Shown: positions 8,070-16,932, counted from the first letter of the stretch. The stretch is DNA of 64,000 nt from Pseudomonas fluorescens Q2-87 (GCF_000281895.1 NZ_CM001558.1:3228556-3292555); one strand, 5' to 3'. The notes: a model not told the origin generated them from the letters alone. Made by a program: numbers and translations.

Positions 8070-8729
8070 TCACGCTCCCCCATCGCGGGGCAAGCCGCGG
8101 AACATGTCGGTGTAGAGCTGGTACACGACCTTGGAGGCGTGAATCACCGCTGCCTGGTCCGCCGGATCTTCGAGCCGGTTCATCAAGCCGCGGTAGGTCT
8201 GCATGTGTTCGATGTCCAGCGACCCGTGGGAGCTGAGGTAGCTGAACGCCGTGGGCGGCAATTCCAGGCGCTGGCGGATGCTGTCGGCGGCATGGGTCGC
8301 CAGGGCGATGCTGGTGCCTTCGAGCACGTTGACCATGCCGAACAGTCCTGCCGGATTGCCCCGGGCGATCAAGTCGTAGAGGTAACTGACCATCAGTTCG
8401 ATGGGCAGCGACGGTTGGCCGTTGCGCACCGCCTCCTTGTCGCCACCGCACACGGCGATGTCATCCAACACCCACTGCTCGTGGCCATATTCTTCATCGA
8501 TGTACTCGCACACGGCCTTGCGCAGCCATTCCAGGCGGGTGGGCAGGCGCGCGCCGCAGGCCATCATCAACGGGACCGTGTGGCGTACGTGGTAGTACGC
8601 CTGGATCAGGAACGCCCGATAGCTGGCCAGGCTGACCTGCCCATTGAGGGCATCACGGATGATCGGCAGATTGAACAGCGTCTGCCGCTCCTGCTCGGTG
8701 GCTTGTTGCAACGTGTCGAAAAAATTCAT
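8070..8729 (-). CDS. TenA/heme-oxygenase-like iron-containing redox enzyme (HDO-type)
   Basis: This is a 219-residue all-helical protein of the TenA / iron-containing redox enzyme group. Residues that would ligate a di-metal centre in heme-oxygenase-like diiron oxidases are visible: E79/E80 and H83 (EEYGH), E138, H168, D172 and H175 (DIEH). True thiaminases lack this set, so a thiamine role is unlikely. Related enzymes in Pseudomonas act on fatty-acid or amino-acid derived chains, for example UndA which makes 1-undecene. Its start overlaps the acyl-ligase stop (ATGA). Substrate unknown; an acyl or acyl-adenylate-derived compound is inferred from the neighbours. Confidence 0.75.
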   Translation of the reverse strand: MNFFDTLQQATEQERQTLFNLPIIRDALNGQVSLASYRAFLIQAYYHVRHTVPLMMACGARLPTRLEWLRKAVCEYIDEEYGHEQWVLDDIAVCGGDKEAVRNGQPSLPIELMVSYLYDLIARGNPAGLFGMVNVLEGTSIALATHAADSIRQRLELPPTAFSYLSSHGSLDIEHMQTYRGLMNRLEDPADQAAVIHASKVVYQLYTDMFRGLPRDGGA

Positions 8730-10207
8730 GAAGAGAACTCCTGGGACGAAACGGATGGGATGAGCAGCGCCCGGTAATGCTCGACGATGGCATCACGGCG
8801 CGGGCGGCCGTTGGCGGTAAGCAGGCCGTTGGCCGTCGTAAAAGGTTCCTGCAGTCGCGTCCAGCGATGGGCCCGTGCGTAGTCGGGCAATGCCGCGTTG
8901 GCCTTGGCCACGGCCATCTCCAGCGCATGATCGGAGCAATCGGCGCGGCTGGGCCAAAGCAGCGCGTGGTTGTGGGGCAGTGCCTCGCCATAGACGAAAG
9001 CCTGGGCGATGTCACCGCCTTGGGTGAGTTCGGCTTCGACCCATTCGGGATTGACGTTGCGGCCGAAGCTGGTCACGAACTGATGCTTCTTGCGCCCGCG
9101 CAGATAGAGGTAGCCGTCAGCGTCGAACTCGCCCAGGTCGCCGCTGGGCCACCATTGGCCGTCAAGCGTGGGCTCACCCAGGTAACCCAGCAGGGTCGAG
9201 CCTTTGATCATGACTTCACCGTCGTCGGCCAGGTGTACCTCCACATGGGGCAACGGCTGGCCAACACTGCCGGCGCGATGGGCCTGTGGTCGATTGAGGC
9301 ATACCACCGAAGCGCATTCCGACAACCCATAGCCTTCAAATATCGGTAATCCGATGCGCTGGGCCCGTTGCAGCAGATCTTGGGATACCCGCGCCCCGCC
9401 CACGGCGGCGAAGCGAACAGTGTGCGGGTTAAATGCTTTCTGCTCAGCGGCCATCACCAGCATCAACAGCAACTGCGGCACCAGGATCAGGCTTTGCGCA
9501 CGACGTTCGGCCAGGCACCCCAGCAGGCGCGTCGGGTCGACCCCGCTGGCGCCCTGGATGCCGAGGGTCTTCTGGCTGGGCAGGCTGAGCATCGCACCGG
9601 CATAAAGCGCCGCGTAGCACCCCAGGTTCTCCAGCAGAATCGCCAAGGGCAACAAGGCCAGATGGTGCCTTGCCTCGACCGGTTGGCTGGCCTGCTCCAG
9701 CTCTCGGGCAACCCGTAGCATGCTGTCGGCGGCCAGGCAGACGCCTTTGGGCGTGCCGGTCGTGCCGGAGGTGAACGTCAGCTTGGCGGTACCCGCCGGC
9801 AGGCGGCTCGGCTCGTCGAAGCAACGCGCCCAGAACTCGCCTCTTTGCTGGTAACCAGCGGCTTGGAGTTCCTCTGCATATGCCGGTTCGGCAATCACCC
9901 GCTCGGCCTGGCTCTGCTCCAGGCAATGGCGGCGTTGGGCCTGGCTGAAAAATCCGGGCAGGAGAACACAGGGCAGTCCTTCGAAGAGCGCGGCCAAGTC
10001 CCAGAGGATGGCTTCGATGCCGTTGTCCAACGCCAGGGCGACGACGCGAACCTGCTCATCGCGCAAGCGTTGCTGGCGGTACATCACTTCGGAATAAAGC
10101 GTGGCGTAGTCCAGCTGAGAGCCATCGCCCCACAGCGCTACCGCGTGGCCTCGACGCTCGGCGTGCCCGCGCAGGGTGCGCTTGAACAGTTGCATTTCAG
10201 GCGACAT
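8726..10207 (-). CDS. AMP-dependent acyl ligase (ANL superfamily)
   Basis: This 493-residue adenylate-forming enzyme has the P-loop motif TSGTTGTPKG near residue 145 and a C-terminal lid with YLYLRGRKKHQFVTSFGRN, where long-chain acyl-CoA synthetases have their hinge. It should activate a carboxylic (probably fatty) acid as acyl-AMP and pass it to CoA or another acceptor. The ATG at 10207 is chosen because it overlaps the end of the hemolysin-like gene by 11 bp and gives a normal N-terminus; the open frame extends 26 codons further into that gene. No carrier-protein domain is present in the operon. Confidence 0.85.
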   Translation of the reverse strand: MSPEMQLFKRTLRGHAERRGHAVALWGDGSQLDYATLYSEVMYRQQRLRDEQVRVVALALDNGIEAILWDLAALFEGLPCVLLPGFFSQAQRRHCLEQSQAERVIAEPAYAEELQAAGYQQRGEFWARCFDEPSRLPAGTAKLTFTSGTTGTPKGVCLAADSMLRVARELEQASQPVEARHHLALLPLAILLENLGCYAALYAGAMLSLPSQKTLGIQGASGVDPTRLLGCLAERRAQSLILVPQLLLMLVMAAEQKAFNPHTVRFAAVGGARVSQDLLQRAQRIGLPIFEGYGLSECASVVCLNRPQAHRAGSVGQPLPHVEVHLADDGEVMIKGSTLLGYLGEPTLDGQWWPSGDLGEFDADGYLYLRGRKKHQFVTSFGRNVNPEWVEAELTQGGDIAQAFVYGEALPHNHALLWPSRADCSDHALEMAVAKANAALPDYARAHRWTRLQEPFTTANGLLTANGRPRRDAIVEHYRALLIPSVSSQEFSS

Positions 10208-10874
10208 GGCTGGTCTCCCCGTGAGTTGGCAAGAGCCCCAGGCGATTGAACAGACCGATATTGCGCAAATGAATGAAGCCGGCACGGATGTTTCCGACGT
10301 GGACCCACGGCTGGCTCTCGTAGTAGCGGCCCCAAAGGTGACGATCCTCGCCCAGGCGCTGCGGGTCGGCCGGGCACAGGGTCACGGGCTTGAGGCCGAG
10401 GCGATGAAAGCTGTTGACCAGCCCGGCGTTGCCGGTGAACGCGACCCACTCCAGGCCGCCCATGGCCAGCAAATAAGTGATCGCAATGATGCTCAGCCGG
10501 GCGCTGCCTGTGTCGCTGGCAGCCAGGTTGCCAACCTCGACGATGCCGGCGCGATCCACAGGACGGTCCGCGGCAGCATTGATCAAAGGCTCGATGGGCT
10601 CATCCAGATAACGTTCGAGAAACAGCGGCCCTTGGGCGGCCCGACGCACCCCAGCGACTGCGCAGAGCGTGCCATTGACGTCATCGAGGCCGAACAGCTC
10701 TGGCATGAAGTGCCGGATATCGGCGCCGTGAACCTTGCGGAAACGCTGCTGGATAAACGCTTCGAATTCTGCTCGCCGAGGCTCTCCCGGCAGGGCCCGG
10801 TGAAGGTGGCGAACCGGCGGGCCGCCATCACCAAAGGCCAGCGGCAGGCGGATGTTCCAGTCGAAATGGGGCAT
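10197..10874 (-). CDS. Thermostable-hemolysin family protein (GNAT-like fold)
   Basis: This 225-residue protein matches the thermostable hemolysin (delta-VPH) family. The central segment EVGNLAASDTGSARL and the following LEWVAFTGNAGLVNSFHRLGL resemble acyltransferase folds of the GNAT/autoinducer-synthase clan. There is no signal peptide, so the historical hemolysin label probably describes an indirect activity. It is the first gene of a seven-gene unit with an acyl ligase, a diiron-type enzyme, an SDR and a two-component system; an acyl-transfer or synthase role fits that context. A 190-bp promoter region separates it from the divergent amidase. Confidence 0.75.
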   Translation of the reverse strand: MPHFDWNIRLPLAFGDGGPPVRHLHRALPGEPRRAEFEAFIQQRFRKVHGADIRHFMPELFGLDDVNGTLCAVAGVRRAAQGPLFLERYLDEPIEPLINAAADRPVDRAGIVEVGNLAASDTGSARLSIIAITYLLAMGGLEWVAFTGNAGLVNSFHRLGLKPVTLCPADPQRLGEDRHLWGRYYESQPWVHVGNIRAGFIHLRNIGLFNRLGLLPTHGETSHVA

Positions 10875-10920
10875 GGGTCTACGTTCTCCGGGCTAGTGGG
10901 AGAAAGTATCGAGGCCGTTT

Positions 10921-10937
10921 CTTAACGAAGTCTGAAG
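10921..10937. promoter_or_regulatory. Candidate QseB/PmrA-type repeat upstream of the acyl operon
   Basis: CTTAAC and CTGAAG are arranged as a direct repeat separated by five bases, resembling the CTTAAT-N5-CTTAAT site of PmrA/QseB regulators (five and four matches of six). It lies 47-63 bp upstream of the first gene of the operon that encodes just such a regulator. A match of this quality can occur by chance. Confidence 0.3.
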
Positions 10938-11041
10938 GCGACGGATATCCCATTTGGGCACGTTCGAAAAATAATCCTGAACTGCCCCTGGCTGCTTTTC
11001 CGTAGTACAGTGGCCAAGACCGATAAATATCCATGTTGAGA

Positions 11042-11056
11042 TGACCTGATAGGTCA
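11042..11056. promoter_or_regulatory. Palindrome (candidate operator) ahead of the amidase gene
   Basis: TGACCT and AGGTCA are exact inverted repeats separated by GAT. The dyad is just downstream of an AT-rich segment (TAAATAT near 11023) that could serve as a -10 element and 57 bp upstream of the preferred amidase start (12 bp upstream of the alternative start at 11068), a place where a GntR- or LysR-type repressor could act. No regulator gene sits next to it. Confidence 0.35.
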
Positions 11057-11112
11057 GGATCCACTCAATGAACCCGAACTCCTCGTTATCCCACTGCCGC
11101 GGTGCCAACAAC

Positions 11113-12819
11113 ATGATCGAAATCACCGAAGCTTCCATTGCCCAATTGCGCGCTGCGCTCGAATCGGGCCAGACCACTGCGGTAGAGCTTGTCCGAGCCT
11201 ACCTCGCCAGGATCGATGCCTACGATGGCCCAGAGACCCCCACTGCCCTCAACGCGGTGGTCGTGCGCAACCCCGATGCCTTGAAGGAAGCGCAGGCGTC
11301 CGATGCGCGTCGGGCCAGCGGCCAGGCCCTGGGCCCGCTCGATGGCATCCCTTACACCGCCAAGGACAGTTACCTGGTGAAGGGCCTCACCGCGGCTTCC
11401 GGCAGCCCGGCCTTCAAGGATCTGGTCGCCTATCGCGATGCGTTCACCATCGAGCGGCTTCGTGCTGCCGGGGCGATCTGCCTGGGCAAGACCAACATGC
11501 CGCCGATGGCCAATGGCGGCATGCAACGCGGGGTATATGGCCGCGCGGAGAGTCCTTACAACGGCGACTACCTCACCGCGCCGTTTGCCTCGGGCTCCTC
11601 GAACGGTGCCGGCACGGCCACTGCGGCCAGTTTCGCGGCGTTCGGTCTCGCCGAGGAAACCTGGTCGAGCGGACGCGGCCCGGCATCCAATAACGGTTTG
11701 TGCGCCTATACCCCCTCGCGCGGCGTGATCTCGGTGCGCGGTAACTGGCCGCTGACGCCGACGATGGACGTCGTCGTACCCTTCGCCCGGACCATGGCCG
11801 ACCTTCTTGAGGTGCTGGACGTGGTGGTGGCCCATGACCCGGACACCCGTGGTGACCTGTGGCGGCTGCAACCCTGGGTACCGATTCCCAGCGTCGACTC
11901 GGTTCGCCCTGCCTCCTACCTGAGCCTTGCAAGCAATCCAGGGACACTCGCCGGCGTTCGGCTCGGCGTGCCACGGATGTACATCAATGCCGATCCCGAA
12001 GCAGGTACGGCGGAAAAACCCGGCATCGGTGGCCCCACCGGGCAGCGGATCATCACCCGCGCCTCGGTAATCGACCTGTGGCAAGAGGCTCGTGCGGCCC
12101 TTGAAGCCTGTGGCGCTAAAGTGATCGAAGTGGACTTCCCGCTGGTGTCCAACTGCGAGGGCGATCGACCCGGCGCACCGACGGTGTACACCCGTGGCCT
12201 GGTATCCAAGGAGTTTTTGCACCATGAATTGTGGGACCTGTCGGCCTGGGCCTTCGATGATTTCCTGCGGGCCAACGGGGATCCGAAACTCAACCGCCTG
12301 GCGGACGTCGACGGGCCGCAAATCTTCCCCCACGACCCCGGCACCCTGCCCAACCGCGAGGATGACCTTGCCGCGGGCATGGATGAATACGTGAAGATGG
12401 CCCAGCGCGGCATCACGCCTTGGGACCAGATTCCGACATTGCCTGACGGTTTGCGGGGCCTTGAAGAAACGCGCCGAATCGATCTCGAGGACTGGATGGC
12501 GCAGCTTGGCCTGGACGCGGTGATCTTCCCGACCGTCGCCGACGTCGGGCCGGCGGATGCGGACGTCAACCCGGCCTCCGCCGACATTGCCTGGAGCAAC
12601 GGCGTCTGGGTCGCCAATGGCAACCTCGCCATTCGCCACCTGGGCGTGCCCACCGTCACCGTGCCGATGGGCGTCATGGCAGACATCGGCATGCCCGTCG
12701 GGCTGACGTTCGCCGGTCGCGCCTACGACGATTCGACGCTGTTGCAGTTGGCCTCGGCGTTCGAATCGATTGGCTCGAAGCGGCAGGTCCCGCCTCGCAC
12801 ACCGCCATTGTCGGCGTGA
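11113..12819 (+). CDS. Amidase signature family enzyme
   Basis: This 568-residue amidase-signature hydrolase carries the Ser-cisSer-Lys apparatus: lysine in YTAKDSY, the glycine/serine-rich stretch ASGSSNGAG and the nucleophile region TWSSGRGPASNN. It should hydrolyse an amide to acid plus ammonia; the substrate is not evident. The ATG at 11113 gives the family N-terminus (MIEITEASI), but an in-frame ATG at 11068 has a better AGGA ribosome site and cannot be excluded. It is a single-gene unit: an intrinsic terminator follows 10 bp after the stop. The OprD porin beyond it might import its substrate. Confidence 0.88.
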   Translation: MIEITEASIAQLRAALESGQTTAVELVRAYLARIDAYDGPETPTALNAVVVRNPDALKEAQASDARRASGQALGPLDGIPYTAKDSYLVKGLTAASGSPAFKDLVAYRDAFTIERLRAAGAICLGKTNMPPMANGGMQRGVYGRAESPYNGDYLTAPFASGSSNGAGTATAASFAAFGLAEETWSSGRGPASNNGLCAYTPSRGVISVRGNWPLTPTMDVVVPFARTMADLLEVLDVVVAHDPDTRGDLWRLQPWVPIPSVDSVRPASYLSLASNPGTLAGVRLGVPRMYINADPEAGTAEKPGIGGPTGQRIITRASVIDLWQEARAALEACGAKVIEVDFPLVSNCEGDRPGAPTVYTRGLVSKEFLHHELWDLSAWAFDDFLRANGDPKLNRLADVDGPQIFPHDPGTLPNREDDLAAGMDEYVKMAQRGITPWDQIPTLPDGLRGLEETRRIDLEDWMAQLGLDAVIFPTVADVGPADADVNPASADIAWSNGVWVANGNLAIRHLGVPTVTVPMGVMADIGMPVGLTFAGRAYDDSTLLQLASAFESIGSKRQVPPRTPPLSA

Positions 12820-12828
12820 AAAAGTAAG

Positions 12829-12854
12829 GAGGGGCGGGATATACCGCCCCTTTT
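12829..12854 (+). terminator. Intrinsic terminator after the amidase gene
   Basis: GGGGCGG (12831-12837) pairs with CCGCCCC (12844-12850) around GATATA and is followed by TTTT, a compact rho-independent terminator starting about 10 bp after the stop codon. Confidence 0.8.
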
Positions 12855-12980
12855 CCACGATACCGCAACGAGGGTCATCCGCATCGGCTGCAGCCAGGCG
12901 GGTGTACTCGGTGTTCACCTGCTCGATTTCCCCTCCCTCGCCCAAGCGCAATTAACAACGATTAACTCGCTCGCCCGCGC

Positions 12981-13001
12981 GTCGCCATCAAGAATGGCGA
13001 C
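12981..13001. promoter_or_regulatory. Perfect 8-bp inverted repeat upstream of the OprD porin
   Basis: GTCGCCAT and ATGGCGAC are exact inverted repeats around CAAGA, 39 bp upstream of the porin ATG. No T-run follows, so an operator or leader hairpin is more likely than a terminator. Just upstream are repeated ATTAAC words (12951-12965). Confidence 0.4.
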
Positions 13002-13039
13002 CTTGATCTGAAAGTCACTCTCCACGCGGGAAAGGAAGC

Positions 13040-14404
13040 ATGCTGCCAACTGCACCAAACAACGTCTTCGCGCCCGACCCCGTGCCCGTCTCCCTGAAGC
13101 CGCTCTGGTTCCTTGCGCTGCTCACCTCCTGCAGCGCGTCGGCGCTGGCGCAGGAAGGCCCCCAAGATTCCCCTGGCTTGCTTGAGGGGGCAACGCTCGA
13201 TGTGCTCAGCCGTAACTTCTATCTCAACAATGACTACCGTACCGAGAACCCGACGGGCAAAAGCTACAAACAGGAATGGGCCCAGGGTTTCATCGCATCG
13301 TTCGAGTCCGGTTTCACTCCTGGCACGATCGGTGTAGGTATCGACGCCCATGGTTTTCTCGGTTTGAAACTGGACGGTGGCAAAGGGCATTCCGGGACCG
13401 GATTGCTGCCGCTGGACCAGGACGGTCGCAGCGAGGCGCGCTATTCCAGCGCGGGCGGTGCGCTGAAGTTCCGCAGTGCACAAACCACCCTGGCGGTGGG
13501 CGAAATGACCGTGGCGACTCCGGTGTTCGACACCGCAGACAAGCGCCTGCAACCGGAGTACGCCAGCGGTTGGCTTCTGTCGAACCAGTCAATCCAAGGT
13601 ATCGATGTGCAGGCCGGCCATTTTTATGCTTTCAAGAACCAGGACGCCTCGACCGGCAAAGGTGATTTTTCGGGCTACGGTGCCACGACGCGCAACCACG
13701 ACATCGACTTCATCGGCGCCGACCTGCTCGCCGGACAGGCTACCGGCGGCGCCTTCTACGCCTCGGAATTGAGCGATACGTGGCGCCAGTACTACGGCAA
13801 TGTCCATACGACGCTCGGCGGCCTGTTCCTCGACGGCAACCTGTATCACACCCGCGATCAGGGCGAGGCAGCGGCTGGAGCCATCGATACCACCGCCTAT
13901 AGCCTGTCCGGCAAATACCGGATCAACGCCCAGGCATTCACCCTGGCCTATCAGAAAATCCACGGCGACACGCCTTTCGATTTTGTCGGCGGCGACTCCA
14001 TCTACTTGGCCAACTCGATCAAATACGCCGACTTCAATGGCCCGGGCGAACGGTCGTGGCAAGCACGGTATGACCTGGATCTTGGGACCCTGGGCATTCC
14101 CGGCCTGAGCTTCATGGCCCGTTATGTGACCGGACGCGGGATAGACGGCAGTCATGCTCCGAAAGGCGGCGCCTACAACCCGTTCGATATTGACAGCGGC
14201 ACCTATCAGCCACAACAACGGGCTGGAGGCCGTCATTGGGAGCGCGACCTGGACCTGCACTATGTGGTGCAGTCCGGTCCGGCGAAGGATTTGTCGGTGC
14301 AACTGTCCCACGTCACCCATCGAGCCAACAGCGCCCAGGCCGGCGATGATATCGACAGGCTGTATGTGGTGATCCAGTACCCGCTCAAGCTCGGACCGCT
14401 TTGA
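13040..14404 (+). CDS. OprD-family outer-membrane porin
   Basis: This 454-residue protein has a signal peptide ending near LTSCSASALAQ (about residue 37) and then an 18-strand-type barrel with OprD hallmarks: an early DVLSRNFYLNNDYR and a final strand RLYVVIQYPLKL. OprD porins take up carboxylates, amino acids and other small nutrients across the outer membrane. A good AAGGAAG ribosome site precedes the ATG. It stands alone between the amidase terminator and a convergent LysR gene. The specific ligand cannot be told from sequence; proximity to an amidase is only suggestive. Confidence 0.92.
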   Translation: MLPTAPNNVFAPDPVPVSLKPLWFLALLTSCSASALAQEGPQDSPGLLEGATLDVLSRNFYLNNDYRTENPTGKSYKQEWAQGFIASFESGFTPGTIGVGIDAHGFLGLKLDGGKGHSGTGLLPLDQDGRSEARYSSAGGALKFRSAQTTLAVGEMTVATPVFDTADKRLQPEYASGWLLSNQSIQGIDVQAGHFYAFKNQDASTGKGDFSGYGATTRNHDIDFIGADLLAGQATGGAFYASELSDTWRQYYGNVHTTLGGLFLDGNLYHTRDQGEAAAGAIDTTAYSLSGKYRINAQAFTLAYQKIHGDTPFDFVGGDSIYLANSIKYADFNGPGERSWQARYDLDLGTLGIPGLSFMARYVTGRGIDGSHAPKGGAYNPFDIDSGTYQPQQRAGGRHWERDLDLHYVVQSGPAKDLSVQLSHVTHRANSAQAGDDIDRLYVVIQYPLKLGPL

Positions 14405-14456
14405 CCCGGCAAGTCGTGCCCTTCTCCAAACCGTCGACGACGCAGCGTTGTCGGCG

Positions 14457-15311
14457 CTACAAGCGAAAACGTTGCGCCATGGCGTGGCAGAGCAAGTCCA
14501 CCGCTTCGTCGGCGTGCGAGGCCTGCGACCGTAGAAACACCACTTCATGCTCGGCGATGGCAGGCAGTCCCTCAAGAATCCGCATCGCCTCCGTCACCCG
14601 GGCGCGGTCGATCAGGCTGATCGCCAGGCCGGCTTCCACGCACGCCTTGACGGCCTGGTTGGAGGGGCTTTCCAGGACGATGCGAGTCTTACGTCCGCTT
14701 TGCCTGAGGGACTCGATCATCGCTTGCCGATAAGGGCACTGCGCCGCGTGAACGGCCAGTGGCAACGGCACCATCGAGGCAACTGCGGCATGGGCGGGAC
14801 CTACCCAGACGGGTGTGGTGGAAACCAGCACTTGAGCCTCTGCGCTCGGCTCGCCTTTGGGCTGGGTAAGGACCGCCGCCTGGAGTTTGCCGCGCTGTAC
14901 CAGGTCGCGCAGCGCGTAGCTCGGCGCGGTCTTGAGTTCCAGCACCACGTTGGGCCACGCAGCCGTGAAGGTCGGGAGAATGTCGCGGATGACATGGTCG
15001 GCGTATTCGTCCGGTACGCCGAGGATAATGCGCCCGGCCAGGCGGGTGCCCTGCAGGTCGGCCAACACTCGGTCATGGGTGCTGAGCAACTCCGCCGTGG
15101 CCACCAGCAGCCGTTTGCCCAGCGCGGTCAGGGAAACAGCCTGATTGTCGCGGTTGAGCAAGCGCCCGCCGGCGACCACTTCCAGCCGCTGTATGTGCAC
15201 GGTCACCGCCGCCGGGCTTTTGTGCAGCAATTGCGCCGCCGCGCTGAATTTGCCAATGCGCGCCACGGTGTGGAATGTGCGGATCAGATCAATATCGAGT
15301 ATGGCCGGCAT
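14457..15311 (-). CDS. LysR-family transcriptional regulator
   Basis: This 284-residue LysR protein has an N-terminal winged helix-turn-helix (FSAAAQLLHKSPAAVTVHIQRLE, about residues 22-44) and a periplasmic-binding-like effector domain. It is divergent from the DMT transporter gene at 15386 with only 74 bp between the starts. That is the classical arrangement for a LysR protein controlling its neighbour and itself. The AT-rich intergenic segment contains TTGATGCAGATTATTTTGAT, which could hold a T-N11-A type site. Confidence 0.9.
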   Translation of the reverse strand: MPAILDIDLIRTFHTVARIGKFSAAAQLLHKSPAAVTVHIQRLEVVAGGRLLNRDNQAVSLTALGKRLLVATAELLSTHDRVLADLQGTRLAGRIILGVPDEYADHVIRDILPTFTAAWPNVVLELKTAPSYALRDLVQRGKLQAAVLTQPKGEPSAEAQVLVSTTPVWVGPAHAAVASMVPLPLAVHAAQCPYRQAMIESLRQSGRKTRIVLESPSNQAVKACVEAGLAISLIDRARVTEAMRILEGLPAIAEHEVVFLRSQASHADEAVDLLCHAMAQRFRL

Positions 15312-15385
15312 GGTTTAATCTTCGTGAATAATTGATGCAGATTATTTTGATTTATCAGATTACACAGGTTTCGTAGGCTGAGGCC

Positions 15386-16333
15386 ATGGACCTGAATAAA
15401 TCGCTGTCTTGCCCCCCTCTCTACCGTGCTGACTGGCGCCGGGCGCTTCCCCTGCCTTTGCTTGAAGCCGCCTTGCTCCTGGCCTGGAGCTCAGGGTTCG
15501 TCGGTGCGCGGTTCTCCCTCGATTACGCCCCGGCGTTGCTGGTGGTGTTCTGGCGCTGCGTCGTGGTCACGCTCGTTCTGTTTCCCTTCGTCGCCAAATC
15601 ACTCCGGCGCACCTCACCTGGCGTCTTGCTGAAAAATGCCGGCATCGGCCTGCTGGCCATGGCGGGGTATCTGGCCGGCATCACCCAGGGGATTGCCCTC
15701 GGCGTGCCCGCGGGCCTGGCCGCGCTGGTCGCCGATCTGCTGCCGATGTGCCTGGCGCTGTTGACCGCAGGCGTGCTTGGACAACGACTGGCCTGGCAGG
15801 TCTGGGTGGGCCTGCTCATCGGTCTGCTGGGCGTTTCGCTGGTGACCCACGGCGCGTTGGCCTGGGGCGATGCCCCGTTGTGGGCGTATGGCCTGCCACT
15901 GCTGGGCATGCTTTCGCTCGCCGTCGCGACTCTCTGGCAGAAACACTTGGCGCCCTCCGAATCAATGGAGCTGCTGCCCAACCTGTGGCTGCAATGTTGC
16001 GTCTCAGGTATCGCCTTCGCTGTCATCGAAGGTTCCCAAGGCAGTCTCGCGCCCCTTCCCACCACAGGCTTTGCCCTGAGCGTATTGTGGACCGCGGGAT
16101 TATCGACGATGGGCGGTTATGGGCTGTATTGGATGTGCCTGCGCCGCGCGACAGCCACTCGGGTCGCCAGCGTCCTGTACCTCAGCCCGCCGATTACGAT
16201 GCTCTGGGCCTGGGCCATGTTCGGCGAGCCGCTTTCCTGGCAGATGGTGGCCGGCATGGCGGTGTCGGGCATGGGGATCTGGCTGGTGGTGCGCACGGAA
16301 GCGCGGCAGGCGAAACGATCGCAAGCCAGTTGA
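15386..16333 (+). CDS. DMT-superfamily (EamA) transporter
   Basis: This 315-residue inner-membrane protein has about ten hydrophobic segments arranged as two EamA repeats, typical of drug/metabolite exporters of amino-acid or metabolite efflux type. The second repeat contains GLYWMCLRRATATRVASVLYLSPP, a common EamA signature region. It is divergent from a LysR gene that probably controls it, and ends one base before the convergent DUF488 stop. The exported compound is unknown. Confidence 0.9.
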   Translation: MDLNKSLSCPPLYRADWRRALPLPLLEAALLLAWSSGFVGARFSLDYAPALLVVFWRCVVVTLVLFPFVAKSLRRTSPGVLLKNAGIGLLAMAGYLAGITQGIALGVPAGLAALVADLLPMCLALLTAGVLGQRLAWQVWVGLLIGLLGVSLVTHGALAWGDAPLWAYGLPLLGMLSLAVATLWQKHLAPSESMELLPNLWLQCCVSGIAFAVIEGSQGSLAPLPTTGFALSVLWTAGLSTMGGYGLYWMCLRRATATRVASVLYLSPPITMLWAWAMFGEPLSWQMVAGMAVSGMGIWLVVRTEARQAKRSQAS

Positions 16334-16334
16334 T

Positions 16335-16868
16335 CTAGCTTGCAGGGTAAGTCAGCTTCAACCCAGTCACCTTCGCGGCAGGATTCAGCACGGCCTTGGT
16401 CGATTTGTCCTTATCCATGATATGGATGACCTCGATACCGCGAAGCAACAGATAGTCCGCGATGATCCTGCGGTGACAGCGCCACCAGACCGCCTCCGCA
16501 CACATGATCGCGCAACGCTGGGTTCTGCTCAGTTCCAAAAGGCGATCCAGGCCTTCTTCAAACTCATCCGAGAGCGCGTAATCGGCGTAGTTGTGAAAGC
16601 TGCGATTGTCCCAGAACGAATTGACTTCATCGCCCACCGTCCGGGATTTCTTGCGCAGTCCACCGAGCTGGGCAATCTGCTCATGCCCGATTCCCACATT
16701 AGCCAGCTGTTGTCCAAACGTATCGAGGTTGTATTGCGGGTTGGTCCGGGACCGGGGGACCGTTCTGACATCGATAATCATCCCTATGCTAAAACCTTTG
16801 ACGATATCCACGAACTGGTCGAGGGTCTTGGTGGAGTGACCAATCGTGTAAACCGGGTAACTTTCCAT
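16335..16868 (-). CDS. DUF488 family protein
   Basis: This 177-residue protein matches the DUF488 family: it opens with YTIGHSTKTLDQFV, followed by IDVRTVPRSRTNPQYN and, later, CAEAVWWRCHRRII, the conserved Cys/Arg/His cluster. Family function is unknown, though the fold resembles a small nuclease or DNA-associated domain. The gene stands alone on the minus strand, converging on the transporter gene. Confidence 0.85.
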   Translation of the reverse strand: MESYPVYTIGHSTKTLDQFVDIVKGFSIGMIIDVRTVPRSRTNPQYNLDTFGQQLANVGIGHEQIAQLGGLRKKSRTVGDEVNSFWDNRSFHNYADYALSDEFEEGLDRLLELSRTQRCAIMCAEAVWWRCHRRIIADYLLLRGIEVIHIMDKDKSTKAVLNPAAKVTGLKLTYPAS

Positions 16869-16932
16869 ACGTGAACATCCAAACGATAGGCTCTGCCGTT
16901 AGGCCCCGCAGGGAAGCAATGGTTCTTCAAAC

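Noticed and set aside
8070..8729. Thiaminase II (TenA) of thiamine salvage
   Set aside because: No thi genes nearby, a di-metal ligand set is present, and the operon is one of acyl activation.
10197..10874. Secreted pore-forming hemolysin
   Set aside because: No signal peptide or membrane segment; the fold region resembles acyltransferases.
11086..12951. 621-codon minus-strand open frame
   Set aside because: Antisense to the amidase; low-complexity composition and no recognisable domain.
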